DNA from: Bathynomus jamesi
Lineage: Eukaryota; Arthropoda; Malacostraca; Isopoda; Cirolanidae
Reading direction: 5' to 3'
DNA length: 64,000 nucleotides
NCBI GenBank assembly: GCA_023014485.1
Contig: JAJOZX010009062.1
Span: 101,996 to 165,995, forward strand
In this document: positions 1 through 12,430 of the stretch, in pieces
Numbering within the stretch: position 1 is the stretch's first letter
How the letters are laid out: the number at the start of each line of letters is the position of its first letter
Notes under the pieces: model-generated
Database searches by the model: none
What the model saw: the letters and a program-made list of their open reading frames with translations, nothing else
Told to the model about the DNA's origin: nothing
Position numbers and translations under genes: made by a program

Positions 1-609
1 AAAGTGTTACTGGCAACCCATTCAATCTCAGCACGGAAAACACTGTAACAGAAGTTTATGATAAAATAGGGTGTGTTAATTTTAGTAAAGGCAACAATTC
101 AAAAACTACTAATGCTTAAATGATGTCATATTATCTAGCAAACTTAGAAATATCTTTAGTGTTGTTTAAAAAAGCCATTTACCTAATTATATTTGACCAT
201 AAAGGTTTGAAATATAACCTAAATATGACTGTAGCATCGTATATTAATGTGCCATTGATATGTGTCGTCAACTTTGGTTATTTTTGGTGTGCAGTATGGT
301 TTCTAAGTTTCACATAGTCACAAATGCTGGAGTTTTGATTGTGAATGCATGTGTTTTCCCTCCTTTTTGACAATTTTGATTACTTCCTAATGTAAATATT
401 GTGTAATTCAAATTATTCGAAATGTTATGTGTGACCCAAACTTACTTTATATTTTGATATGATAGATATATGAAATTGTCATTACTTTGAATAATTAAGT
501 CTTGTACCTATAACAACACAACCTTTTATCTGAGCTTATATGAAGATATTAAGAATTTCAATTAACTTAATTTCATATAATCATAATCAGTAGCCCTATC
601 CAAATTTCA

Positions 610-2946
610 ATGACATTTCTTTTGTTCACAGGTCTACAGGATGAGTCAGAAAGAAATCAGAACCGAAGCAAATCAAGTTGTCACCTAAGTCAATTGGTGG
701 GGACTGGGAGGGAACTTCCCCCTCCTGAGCTGCCCACAGTCAGAGATCTGCTGAGATATGGTTTGTTGAGGAGAGAGATGAGTGAGGAAGACAGGAGGAA
801 TTACCCTGTTAATGATCTGATTAACAACGGCATCGTTCCAGGGCTACTGGCTCAGTTGAGAAAGGCCAACGATCTATTCACAGGACCTGTAATCAACACT
901 GAGGTCAGGATCAGGGCTAAAGTGAAGGCACTGTGGGATGAGGCAGTGAAGGCGTCCATTGGCAATGTGAAGCTAGAGGTCAAAGATAGGTTCATGATGA
1001 AACTGGACAAATTGGTGGACATCCTGACCTGTCACTGTGTGATCAGGAGCTGCAGTGAGCTTGGGTGCAACCCTGTCTGCAACAGTGAGGTTCACATTGA
1101 CTGCAGCTGCAGGAGCGAGCAGAAGATACCAGTGCAGGAGCTTTTCTTCACTAAAGGTCAGAGAGAAAAGGTGGGCAGTATGGGGGCACACCAGATGGGT
1201 CTAGCTGATCACCCTGAGACCAGGAGACAGGAAGCAGTGCTGCAGAGACAGGAGCAGAGAAGGAAGGCCGAGGAGAAGAGGAGGAGGAAGGCAGAGGAGT
1301 CAGCCAAGAAAGAAGAAGAGTTGAGGGAGGAGTCACTGCTGGAGATGGAGTTGGAGGAGACTGGAGATATACTGGACGAGATACACTGTGCTGAAAGAAA
1401 CTGCAGAGATTGCCACTGTTACCTGGATTTATGCTGGTCTTATCACAGAATTTGACACAGCACTGGTGATTGACCACAACAAGGTGAGGAGGGCTCAGGA
1501 GAGACTGACTAAGGAGCTGGTCAAGAAGTTTCATGAAGAGATTAGGGAAAATGGCATCACCTGTATCTTCTTTGATGGGAAAAGAGATGACACCAAAGTG
1601 ATGATGGAAGCTGAGGGCAGTGACAGGCAATTTCCTGGCCTCATTAAGGAAGAACACTACACAGTGTGCAATGAACCAGGTGGGAAATATTTGTGGCGGT
1701 ATTTTGTACCAGAGGAAGCTGCAGAGGAGAGAAGTCATGCTGAGGTCATTGCTGATCATCTGGTGAACTGGATAAGAGAGAGAGGACCAGACCAGATCCT
1801 TTTGGCCATAAGAGGTGACAGTACTAATGTGAATACTGGCTGGGAGGGAGGAGTAATGCATTACGTGGAGGCCAAGCTTAGCAAGAAGTTCGTGTGGATT
1901 GTCTGTGACTTGCACACTAGGGAGCTGAGTCTCAGACACCTGGTGACTGCACTGGACGGCAAAACATTGAGCAACAACAATTGGTCTGGGCCCCTAGGGA
2001 AGATGTTAGACACTTCCACTAAGCTGAAGATCAACCCAAACTTTACGAGGATCACTGCTGGTCCTCCTCTACCCCATCTCAGTCAGGAGGTAGTCAAGGA
2101 CCTCAGCACAGACAAATCATATGGCTACAGAATCATCACTGCCATCAGATCGGGAGAGTACCTCAGAGTCTAGCTCTCCTGGAGATTGGGCCACTCTGTC
2201 ACAGTAGGTGGGTCACCACGGCTCTAAGGTTCTGCAGATCGTGGATTTCCAAACATGGGCTGAAGGGTAGGAACCTGAAGAATCTGAGGATAATTGTGGA
2301 ATTCATAGTGGGAGTCTACATGCCAAACTGGTTCAACATCAAGTTAAATTAAAGCTGGGTGGAGGGTCTCAGGCATGTAATGTACCAGCTGGAGCTGCTC
2401 AGAAGTCAGAAGAAGGAGGTGATAGGAATAGTGATGCCTACAGTGAAGAGATCAGCCTGGTATGCACACTCTGAGGCTGTGTTCCAGGCCACGCTGTGCA
2501 GTGAGGTGGAGGAGGAGAGGAGGGAGGCAGTGAAGAGGATACTGGAAATCAGAGGTGAAGGAGATGAGGACACACATGTAGGAGACTGCAGTGTCAGACC
2601 CAGGAAGACTCCTGACATCAACCCAGATGCCACCAAACTCTCGGGGCTTATTGATTGGAACTCTGGCGTGACTGAGCCTCCTCTGACCTGCTCCCTCACC
2701 ACTGCTGCAATCAAGGAGTTTCTGGATAGACCAATGGAAGTTCCTGCATGGCCCTCACACACACAGTCAGTAGAGAGGTGTGTAAGGATTACAACTGAGG
2801 CTGCACATGTTTACTCACAAGAGAGGAGGGAGGCGTACATCAGTGGCCAGGTGGCCAGTAGGGAGCTCATGTCCAGGAACAAGAGCAAGGCAGACATGGC
2901 ATCCTTGCCAAAGTTCGAGAAACCTATCTATATTTCTAAGTTTTAA
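610..2946 (+). pseudogene. Multi-copy hAT-like transposase-like gene, copy A (frameshifted)
   Basis: Three plus-strand reading frames, 610-1455, 1388-2173 and 2359-2946, line up as one protein of roughly 700 residues broken by small indels near 1,380 and 2,170-2,350. The first part is Cys-rich (CHC, CNPVC, CSC) and ends in a Glu/Lys/Arg-rich stretch. The middle has an Asp-centred RGDSTNVNTGW motif and a Cys-x-x-His (CDLHTREL). The last part has a WPSHTQSVERC motif. The order Asp, Cys/His, then a Glu in a C-terminal helix resembles RNase H-fold hAT-like transposases and matches my memory of an uncharacterised multi-copy arthropod/cnidarian family. The superfamily assignment is inference. A splice-acceptor-like sequence just precedes the reading frame. 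The same gene is at 53,559-55,884. Confidence 0.5.
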
Positions 2947-3096
2947 TATGAAATACAATCAAAATGTCTTTAATTGTATGAATGTAAAATGTCGTTATAT
3001 ATGGCATCCTTGGCAAAGTTCAAGAAACCTATCTATATTTCTAAGTTTTACTATTGAAATACAATCAAAATGCCTTTAATTGTGTGCAATGTATGT
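2947..3096. repeat. Short direct repeat in the 3' region of the transposase-like gene
   Basis: The sequence around 2,900-3,000 (ATGGCATCCTTG, then CTATATTTCTAAGTTTTA, then TCTTTAATTGT) is repeated almost exactly about 100 bases later. The 3' end of the element is therefore a two-copy tandem repeat. It is also present in copy B at 55,830-56,030. Confidence 0.6.
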
Positions 3097-4277
3097 TATA
3101 CGGGACGACAGTAATACGAAGAATTAATTAAAATTGAAATAATTAGTATATTTTAATGATTAATGTACGAAGCTACGCAATCCTTTCTAAGCCCTTAAGT
3201 AATTGGTCAACTTGGAAAAAACACCAATTATACACAAGCAGGTGTTCGCCGACGTCTTAATAATTAACGAAAACATTATAATCTTAAGACAATTAGTCTT
3301 CCCAATTAAAGAGGTTCAGATGCACTTTTGCGACATCTGGCGCTTGTTAATTGCTTAGGTTGCCCAACGGACCTTCAAAGCTAAAATCTCACATCCGTTA
3401 CGAAACCCTTGACTCTGGAAATTCCAGATTCTTGGTTTTACGGTGATGTGTCGCTCTGACGTATGTGAGAGTGAATTCCTTCTTATATAAGGAGGAGTTC
3501 AGCCATTGAAGTACAGATTCAGATTTTAGATTTTGAGCAACTCTCAGCCAAACTTTGGGTGGAGCTGAACTCACCTGGGTCTCCGCGGGTAATGGGCGCA
3601 TATTACCTCGTATGCATCAGTTTTGCTTCTTGCGATTTTTAGAAAGGGCACAAGGGTAGTTGCTTCGAGAAGAAAAACCGTCATTCATTTTATCGCGGGC
3701 GACGAGGAGCGAGTTGCCCGCTTGTAACTTAACTTGCTTTACAGCGGACCTATAACGGAGCACAGGGGTTGCTTTCAAGAAGAGGTCCGTCTGACTTGAA
3801 TTAACGTAGCTTACCTCTGGGTGAAGGGTAAAATTTCACCTATCAAAATTAGGGAACCAGTTCGTATCGGAAATTCGATGCCGTAGATCTGACCGAAGGA
3901 AACGCTAGTAGACTCAGTTCGTTTATTTCTATGTGACCTTAATTGTCACGCATTAGCATAAGAATAACTTACATAATTAGAACCCGGTGAACTTAATATA
4001 AATTAGACCTTGTGAACTGAAGTATAAACTCCACCTGTAATCCGCCTATTTGAACTTGATTAAAATTACTTAAAATTAAAGCCGACTCTCAGTTATCCTA
4101 TAATAATTAAACTTAAATTCGAGGAGTGAAAAAGGGGCTAAGAAAGCTCCCGGATCCGGCAAGTGACCTGAAAGTCAATCTGGCATGTGACCTGTAGGTC
4201 AGCGCACTCTGTCGGAAGAGTACTTTTATTGTACTTGGGGATTAAAACTCACCGGGTAAAACGCCCCCAGGTATAAT
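3097..4277. mobile_element. 1.18-kb inserted repeat of unknown class, copy A
   Basis: The block is bounded on the left by ATGTATGT (3,089-3,096) and on the right by AAGTATGT here and ATGTATGT in copy B, which reads as an 8-bp target duplication. Its ends are loosely inverted (TATACGGG at the left, CCCAGGTATA at the right). It holds a TATA-like TATATAAGG at 3,484 and no long open frame. It could be a solo LTR or a non-autonomous DNA element; I cannot decide. It interrupts the repeated 3' tail of the transposase-like gene. Confidence 0.4.
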
Positions 4278-6809
4278 AAGTATGTAAAATGTAGTTATAT
4301 ACAATAAAAAAAATACTTGCAAAAATTGTTGATTTTTCGTAAATTTCAACTTCAAATAACTTATAAGTAGCTAGGAGTGGTCAAATCTGAATTTTAAAGC
4401 CATATTTCGATTTAGCACATAAAAATGCATCATTTGGTCGCTAGTAGTCTTTGAAAATCTCAAGATTTCACTCTGCTCCCTAAAATTGACACACCCTAAT
4501 AATAAAAGGCAAATTACCGTATTGGCCCCAATATAAGACGAGGTTTTTGTTCAACATCGCGACCTTAAAAAATGCATCTCGTTTAATATTCGCGAATAAT
4601 ATTAGTCAAGTTTTAATGTGTCATACTTACGGTATTTACTTGTTGCCGACTATCTGGTGACCGAACACGCCAGGATTGAACGTGGCTGTTATATGGCGAT
4701 GATTATCCTCCAGTTTTGTATTTTTGTATAATTTCTAACATTTCATTTAGCAAGTTTTTGTCCACTTTTTCTACAAATTATTTTTTAAATAGGCTTAATA
4801 AAAATGTTATATGCCGATCATTATCTGGCAACAGTAGTACAGTATATATTTTTTTTTAAATTTCAAGCAAAATTTCGGATCACCTGAATATCAGGGCCTC
4901 CAGCCTCATTTACCAAATGATATCTTCATTAAAACTAACGAAAATGTCACGACTTAACCTAACCAATCATCAAAGGCGTACGTTATTATATTTGTTACTT
5001 TAATTAAAGCAAACAAGAAGAATACATGGGGGCCCTGATCTTATATTTGGAGCCGTCTCATATTCAGGCCAATATAGTATTTTCATAAACTGTAATTTCA
5101 CATAATATGTACTACAAGTACAACCGTTCTATGGCTATTCAGCGAAGGAAAGTAGCAAATAAAATTAACAAGCTTTTCGGTCACATCACGGAATACTGTG
5201 TCACAGAAGTGTACGTTAAAAAACAGATACTTTAAATAACCAATTGATCTGTACATACACAAGTGAGACATGGATTTTCTCACATTTTATATTCTGAAAA
5301 GTACAAACCATCTGTTCATGTCTAATACAGGCAGTATGTATGCCAGTTTACATAATGAACTGGGTTTTTTTTCATTTTGTTGACTTCTGCACAAGTTTCT
5401 CACGTAGGTCCGGTTTGTATAATTGGCAACTGTAAATTTACACATGTGACGGGAGTGCGTTAAGCCCAGAAAGTTATTGTATTTTAACCGATTTTTTTCC
5501 ACTGTAGTTTTTATTGGAGTTTAGCCTGAAAGACCAAACATGTTTCGAAACATAACAGAAACTCTAACAAAAGGTGTCAAACATTTGATCAGCACAATTT
5601 CTTCAATGAAATAAAAAGAAATGAATGAAACAGTTTAACACAATTTGGCTGCAGTCATCACTTACTTTTAGTTAAAACGTAGCTACTTCAAACGTAGTCA
5701 TTTGTAAATGGAAGTGCCAATTATTAAATAAAAATCGCGATCTTTTTACGCTTTATTAATTTTGGGTTAACAAATGATACTTTTAATGTTTTATAAAATT
5801 AATCAGCGGTTATGCAAAGTAGATTTATGTAATAGACAGTTTACAATAGATGATAAAGAAACTAAACAATACTTCATCACAGAAGTGCTAAAACATTATT
5901 CAAACGTAACATAAATATATAAAATACTTTAGTTTAGTCGCTCTTCAACTTATTCGTAATGATCTTTAGTTGATATTAATGGAAGAGCAGAAGGGACATT
6001 GTCGAACCCACCTCCCTTTACGCATAGCCAATCAAGAAAAAGCATTTGTGTTTGGGGAGTTTTGCAGTGCTCATCGTAGAAGCTGAAACTGAAGCCACCC
6101 TTTGGCAGGTAAACAGACGAGCACAATATGAAATTTTTGTTTGATTTCTACGTTTATTCCTCAAACAATTTTATATAAATTAAAATTTACATTAGAAAGG
6201 TCACAAATTTCCTTGTGTAATAAAAAAACAGAATCCTATTAATTTTTCCCAAAAGGTTTCCATGCCTCCTAACACCACATTCGGACTAGAACACCAATCA
6301 TTGTTAATTTCATATCACATATCTAAATTGTACAAAAACTTCGCAATTTGTATTCTTTTTCCTAAATAAAGTTTTGAATTTGTAGGGTAAAGTTTAGTTA
6401 GAGTTTCTATAAGTATTTTAGTAAATTTAATTATAGCTTAACCTTATAATGAAGTATTCATGTGAAGCAAAATGACATTCACTTATAATGAATTTCATGT
6501 AAATTTCAAATATACTGTACGCATGCCACATACAGACCCACGATCTTTGAAAGGGTTATTCAATCTATCAAGAATTATATTACAATGACGTTTTCTGAAA
6601 CTCGGATAGTGTTCACTTTATACAAAGTGTCCTTCACAAAATCCCTTTATCACTTTGAAAATGATGATCACGTCTTTGTGGGTAGAATACCGAATCTTAG
6701 GTATGGGATGAAACACATTTTCATAAAGAGCAAACATTTTAAATTACTGAAGTACGTTCTTAATTTTGAAGGAAAATAGTTTGTTGGTTTTAAATTGATA
6801 AACATTTGC

Positions 6810-6846
<37 letters not shown>

Positions 6847-7216
6847 TAGCGTTAGGTTATGAAACCATTTCTTATGAAGAGGTGACGTGGTAATCTCTTC
6901 CAAGGATACAAGATAAACTAGGTTAAAATTCCATTTACATACGAGTATAAGCTAGAATGCATTAAAAAAAAGCAGTTAGCCACTGTTCCTTATTGAAATA
7001 CATCAGTATATCCTTTAGTTAATGAATAATATAAAATAAGCATAATAATGTGACTAAATGTCTTGATCAGACAAGTGTCGCAACTTTTCATTACTTTTAA
7101 AATTAATTCTAAAATCTACATAACAAAAAACATTCTAAATTGAGTTACATTCGAAAACCTAATATATATTTGTTATTTATTTCAGTAAAGTCTTGGGTCT
7201 CAATAATATATGTATT
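4278..7216. other. Non-coding stretch between transposase-like gene and host exon
   Basis: This is AT-rich sequence with an (AAT)n run at 6,812-6,844. Open frames here are short, and their counterparts in copy B are shifted by indels, so I see no supported gene. Confidence 0.6.
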
Positions 7217-7435
7217 TTATTTGAGAACATATCCAATTCCTTGTAGCTCATAGATCATCAGATACTCCTTTGCAACTTCTCTGACAACAATGACGAAACG
7301 ACCGCACATTCCTCCAGGATGCGTAAACTGCACTTTGTCGGTGTAAGCCACGTTAGTCTGTACAACAAACACTGGAAGCGTCTTCAAATATGGTTTACCG
7401 TAGTGGTCAAAGGTTACGTTATTCGCCAAGTAGAT
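7217..7435 (-). CDS. Terminal coding exon of a secreted lectin-like host gene, copy A
   Basis: The exon begins after a good polypyrimidine/CAG acceptor and opens in phase 0, then runs 72 codons to a TAA. Its product contains VTFDHYG, then GGMCGRFVIVVRE, then a YELQG end. A paralogue with the same exon length (219 bp) lies on the plus strand at 48,753-48,971, and a slightly damaged one at 60,158-60,374. The GGMCGR(F/Y)VIVV plus hydrophobic-E-L-x-G ending recalls the last strand of discoidin/F-type lectin domains, which is only a weak resemblance. The coding phase and orientation would let it follow the 128-bp exon at 14,785-14,912, but the splice between them is unproven. Confidence 0.6.
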   Translation of the reverse strand: MYLANNVTFDHYGKPYLKTLPVFVVQTNVAYTDKVQFTHPGGMCGRFVIVVREVAKEYLMIYELQGIGYVLK

Positions 7436-7721
7436 CTGAAAAGAAAGTTAAGTAAAACTGATTTTGAGTTTTTAAATTACAAAAGTATTTAATCATAGAA
7501 ATGACAATTATTCTTGTTGGTTATTTTATTAAAAAAATGAAGTTATATATTGTAACGTTTCTTTCATTCCCAGTAGAGGTTAATGAGTTTGATTAAATGA
7601 GTGTCACATTTTATTGTCGCTCGGTAACTTATAAATTAAGAATGAAAGATGCACCACCACGTGCAGCTCAACTTACTACTTATTTACTTGAGATACTTGA
7701 AGTTTCTTTTTTTAATAATAA

Positions 7722-9710
7722 CACTGGTCAACAAAGATTTTTCATCAGAGTAAAATTTGTGTTGTCTGGATAGCATTTTTCACGCTGATTCCAAAACTGC
7801 ATTCAGATCTTTTCTAGCACGTATAGTTTTCAAGATGAAGGCATATATATAACTACACAGATTTAACCATTTTAAATAGGCAAAATACTAATATTTCAAC
7901 ATTTGATTGTGTTTATTTTATTGTGTTTTTTTAGTTTATTCATCTTATTTATTTCAATTATCTTAATTATACATCTTATGTATTTCAGGTGTGAGTTTTT
8001 ACGTCTAGCAGCATTGTGATTCAGGCAAGAACGCCGTGCTTTGTGTGTCAAAAGATCAGTCCAGTCCAAGAACTTGTGTCAAGTTGGTGTACATTTTTTT
8101 TGAATTTATAGTTTGCTCAGGTCAGTCAACATGCCTCAACAATGTAAGAATGACCCCGACAAGTTGTTTCGTATGCGGCCAGTTGACAACTAAAACACAG
8201 CGACGAAGTATTACAACCGACATTAAGAAAATATACAAGCTATACTTTGGTTGCCATCTAGGTGACCAAGATAAACCATGGGCGCCACATCAAATCTGTT
8301 CTGGCTGTTCAAATGGATTACGTGATTGGCTTAACAAAAAGAAAGCTTCAATGCCATTTGCCATACCCATGATATGGAGGGAGCCGAGAGATCATCATGA
8401 AGACTGTTATTTTTGTAGTGTGAACTTAATGGGGTTTTCTGCCAAGAACAAACACCAGATTGTATATCCAAACTTGGATTCAGCACGTAGACCAGTAAAA
8501 CATGATGAAACATTGCCCATTCCAATTCCCCCAAGTGATAGGCTAGATTCTATCATAGATGACATGGAAAGTGATGAAGGTGCAACTGGCGTTTCCAGAC
8601 CATCTACAGAACCAGAGTACACTTTTGAAGGTAGACATTTAGAGCCTAAAAAGTTAACCCAAGGACAGTTGAATGATCTTGTTAGAGACTTATCGCTGTC
8701 TAAAGAGAAATCAGAGCTTCTCGCCTCAAGACTAAAGGAGAACAATTTACTTGAGAACAATGTTCGTATTAGTTACTACCGAAAGCGGAATTTTGAATTA
8801 ACAGCATTCTTTTCAGTAGACGGTCCTCTCTGTTATTGCCATGACATCAATGGACTATTTACAGCCATATCTCAGACGTATGTGGCATCTGAGTGGCGCC
8901 TCTTTATTGATTCGTCGCAGAGAAGCCTGAAAGCAGTTCTTTTGCATAATGGTAATATAATGCCATCCATCCCCATTGCCCATTCCGTCCATCTAAAAGA
9001 GACATATGACAATATGGATATACTACTTAAGGCAATCAAATACGACAGTCATCAATGGAATGTTTGTGGAGATCTAAAAGTTATAGGAGTGCTTATGGGT
9101 ATGCAGTCAGGATTCACAAATGGATATGTGAAAACTTTCTTGGAAGCAACAAGTCACCTGCGTAGAAGGATGGAGTCAAGAACCTCCTTGATGCCTTCAA
9201 AGAAATGGAGTGTCGAATGTCGTTAAATATTCACTTCCTGCATTCCCACTTAGATTTCTTTCCTGAAAACCTTGGTGCAGTGAGTGACGAGCAAGGAGAG
9301 CGCTTCCATCAAGATATTCATGATGGAGAAGCGCTACCAAGGATATTGGAATGAAAGCATGATGGCGGACCATTGTTGGATGCTGTATCGTGACAATCCA
9401 GGCCAAATTTACAAAAGGAAATCACACTCACAGCGCTTTTAATAAAATAATGTATATATTCTTTATTTATAAGTACATTGAATAAAGTATATGATGTATT
9501 TGTTGTTTAGCATTACTAAGTGTGATCTATACATCCATAAATTTTCTTATAGCAATATCAAAAACTTAAAAATCAAAACCAGTGTATCTATATAACTCTA
9601 CGTGCTAGCAAAAACATGAAACCAGATTCGGAATCAGCGCGAAAAATGCATTAAGAAAAGTGTAATCATGTTTGTGATGAGAAAAAAAAGTTTCATTTTG
9701 TTGGCCAGTG
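7722..9710 (+). mobile_element. CACTG-ended DNA transposon (CMC/EnSpm-like), 1,989 bp
   Basis: The left end CACTGGTCAACAAAG and the inverted right end (CACTGGCCAACAAAA on the minus strand) form terminal inverted repeats. The flanks repeat TAA (7,719-7,721 and 9,711-9,713). Copy B at about 60,815-60,830 shows the uninterrupted site with one TAA. CACTR ends with 3-bp target duplications are typical of the CMC (CACTA/EnSpm) group. The cargo is the broken transposase-like gene below. The insertion sits in the AT-rich tail of a LINE. Confidence 0.8.
8036..9415 (+). pseudogene. Transposase-like gene of the CACTG element, internally deleted
   Basis: The open frame 8,036-9,226 starts with paired-Cys motifs (CFVCGQL and CSGC), then HHEDCYFC, YPNLDSARRP, and later LFIDSS and CGDLKVIG. 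After about 9,110 the family sequence jumps, indicating an internal deletion. The C-terminal part (HFLHSHLDFFPENLG, then DEQGERFHQD) continues only in another frame from about 9,170, with a further frame change near 9,330. FIDSS (D), GDLKV (D) and GERFHQD (E) are candidate DDE residues. This protein is very abundant in arthropod genomes. Linking it to the flanking CACTG repeats is inference from position. Confidence 0.65.
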
Positions 9711-9713
9711 TAA

Positions 9714-10330
9714 TCTTTATTCAGAAAGAACACATTACATAAGATATACATTATCCATACTAGTTTACACGATGTTGGGATTAACGTTTAATTTTTGGAG
9801 TTAAATTACAGTATTGTTATCTGAATATGGTGTTGGAAAGCATGACAGATTTTCAGGCAAATTTTAAAAGTAAATTTAGTTGGAGTTTGAGGATCGACCT
9901 GCGTCGACCCGTCTGAAGCATCTCGCCTCATTTGCGAGATTTAGTGGAGGAGGGAAATGGCTTCCGCTCTCTTCTGCCCTCTTATAGCTGGTCAGGGACT
10001 TTACATAAGAACCTGTCGAAATGTTTCTTGAAATTATTTAGGTTGGTTCCCCAGTTCTTTGGGCAGGATTTTGACGAGTTTCTGGTCTCGTATTCTCAAA
10101 GTATTTTCCATCTTCGTTTTCATGTCCATGTGTCCCAACGAATCATACAGAATTTCCCTTTTCTGTCACAACCATCGAGTATTTTCCATTATATTATTGT
10201 ATACCACTCGCGTTTTCTTTTCAGATAGTAGAGTTTCAGGAATTGTAGTCGAGACCAGAAGTCTTCTTCTTTCTTTTCCTCTAACTTAGACTTAAAAGTC
10301 TTTTGTATGGCATCTATATTTGCAATGTCT
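9714..10330 (-). mobile_element. Non-LTR retrotransposon 3' end, copy A
   Basis: On the minus strand about 10,200-9,990 reads as the C-terminus of a non-LTR ORF2 (LPKELG, NNFKKHFDRFL, VPDQ), followed by a 3' untranslated region ending near 9,714 with an (ATT)-type tail. The same 3' end recurs at 46,626-46,800 and 60,829-61,430. Confidence 0.55.
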
Positions 10331-10529
10331 CGTTTTCTGTAGGACTTGTGAGTATTAAGCAATGCTCAATTATTGTTAGAACTATATGATATCATGTCCA
10401 GAGTAAAACTGTACGTAGGACAAATTGTTTTTTTTTTCCGATTAATACTAAACTTAACCCTCTAACGCCGACTGGGTCGAATACGTACCGTTTCAAATAC
10501 ACGTATTTAGACTTAACCCTACAAAAACG

Positions 10530-11070
10530 TTCGGCGTTAAAGGGTTAAAACCTGAGCTTTCACAGTGTTTTCCGATGGGCTTTTGCACATCCGAAAACTG
10601 GATTGAGGCTTTTCAGCCATTGCTAATGTACTTAAACTTTTGAACATTAATGCAGTATTTTCATATGACAGTATTGTGAGAAATATCAGAATAAAGATTA
10701 GTCCTACCAATAATTCAGGCACTATCTATAAAATTGGTTGTAAACAATGTGATTCCTTTACATTGGACAGACGGGAAAGGATTTGAACATGCGTGTAAAA
10801 CAGCATCAATATTCTGTTAGAACGGGACAGTCATACATTTTTTTGTCCATTTGTCAGAGTTATTTCACTGTATTGATTGAAATAATGCATCAATTTTGTT
10901 TCACTCAAACAACGCTGTTAATAGAAATATTCTTGAGTCTGCCATTATTCAACTTAGAATTAAATTCAACATTAGCCACGGCCTTTTTTCGCTTCATCCT
11001 GTTGTTTTGAATTCGTTCAGAATGGATTTAGACAAGAAGGGCAAGTGCTGGTAGCTTTTGTTTACAAATT
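10530..11070 (+). mobile_element. Penelope-like retroelement remnant with GIY-YIG domain, copy A
   Basis: Around 10,735-10,830 the plus strand reads CDSFYIGQTGKDLNMRVKQH, a GIY-YIG endonuclease signature, preceded by a short relic of the reverse transcriptase C-terminus. Several frameshifts and a deletion relative to copy B (61,640-62,410) show it is dead. GIY-YIG fused after a reverse transcriptase is diagnostic for Penelope-like elements. Confidence 0.7.
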
Positions 11071-11239
11071 TGTATTCCTCTCCTACTATTTTTTTTTTTA
11101 ATTTTTCTTTGTGACCTATATAGAGTATAGTCTCGAACTTATTTATTTCAGTATTCTTGAGGACGTTATTAGACGAAAGCGTTTGAGCACCATTCTGTGT
11201 TTTCTTTTTCGTTCGTGGTTATTTTCATCATATACGGTG

Positions 11240-11240
11240 T

Positions 11241-11321
<81 letters not shown>
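11240..11321. repeat. (AC)n followed by (AT)n microsatellite
   Basis: About 40 bases of AC repeat run directly into about 40 bases of AT repeat. Copy B has no repeat at this point. Confidence 0.95.
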
Positions 11322-11323
<2 letters not shown>

Positions 11324-12252
11324 TGGTAGCACTTTTATTATTTTATTATATTAAGTATTTATTCATCAAAGTGACACTCATACCTTTATTCCTGCAGTTC
11401 TTTTACTTTCATGAACAATAAGAACTTCCAAGTCCACGAACAACCATGGGTTCGATTCTGCTTTTGTTTGAGAATAAGTATTGAAATCTTCATCTACTGC
11501 GTTTAGAGTAGGACTACTCTGAATGAAAGAGATTGAATTATCATAAAAAAAATGAAATTTGATTTAGAAAACTTCTGTGAACTAAGTAAGAAAATACAGG
11601 GTGCTTCATAAAAATGTTAACACTTATATGAAGTTTTATTTTTTATTTCCAAGTCATTTCTAAACATTTATGTTCACTCTTACCATTTACTTTCAGCTTG
11701 AAAATTTAGTTAATTTATGTCATTATTCAGTGAGATTCAGTCACAACCCCCCCCCCCCCCCCAAAAAAAAATTAACATTGTAAACAATAAGTAATTATAA
11801 TTTTTTATATACGCTTTACCTTCTTCACTATTTCTTTACTTGGATTTGTTTACCACAATTACCAATGATCTTCTCTCATTAATGTCTCACACTCGTTTCA
11901 ACTTCAAATTCTTATACGCATTTTACTCTGTTTATTACACTTTGCTTATTATTATTGCATATATATATATATGTATCACACGTCACCTATTCATGTCCAT
12001 TTACTTTGAATAACTTTATTCCGTTATAAAGTGTTCCAAGTCTTTATTATTGGGTGAAAAAATCAATCGATTCCGCATCATTCTTTCAATTAAAACTAAT
12101 TTTATTCCTTACAAGTTATTTTTATGTATAAAATTATGAGAAAATGAGACATTTTCTTCTATTATGAATTCATTCAAGTCTTCTCCATCACGTAAAAATA
12201 ATCAGAATTTTTGTCAGGTCTAAAAACTCATTTTACTTTACATTTCCACAAT
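11322..12252. other. AT-rich spacer, no gene seen
   Basis: Unique AT-rich sequence with a C-homopolymer run (about 11,748-11,762) that is shorter in copy B. I see no coding signal. Confidence 0.6.
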
Positions 12253-12430
12253 AGCATCCATAGCTCAATGGGCAACTTGTTTCTCTATAATGCGGTGAAA
12301 ACACTGGGGTAGGGGGTCCGAACCCCGATGATGCCAGTAATAATAATGCAAGAATTAGAGCAATGGACAGTATTTGTTCGCTTGAGCGCTGTGCCATTCC
12401 TCTCTCTCCTTCGATGAATAAATATTATTG
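12253..12430 (+). mobile_element. tRNA-derived SINE
   Basis: TAGCTCAATGG (12,261-12,271) matches a pol III A box, and GGTCCGAACCCC (12,315-12,326) matches a B box about 50 bases later. The 3' part (GAGCGCTGTGCC) is shared with a second copy at 19,108-19,200, and the tail is rich in AAT. Confidence 0.6.

Larger units (their letters stand above)
1..12157. repeat. Large duplicated block, copy A
   Basis: The sequence from base 1 onward reappears from 52,951 with the same order of features: transposase-like gene, 1.2-kb repeat, terminal host exon, LINE end, Penelope-like remnant, AT-rich spacer. Similarity continues to about 12,157, where the window ends for copy B. Identity is very high over long stretches, and differences are mostly one-base indels. 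Copy A has a private 2-kb transposon at 7,722-9,710 and a private AC/AT microsatellite at 11,240-11,321. Whether this is a true tandem duplication or two haplotypes placed in series cannot be told from sequence alone. Confidence 0.93.

Noticed and set aside
1151..1939. Long minus-strand open frame (262 codons)
   Set aside because: Antisense of the transposase-like gene. It has low-complexity Ser/Pro composition from the Lys/Glu-rich coding strand and is disrupted in copy B.
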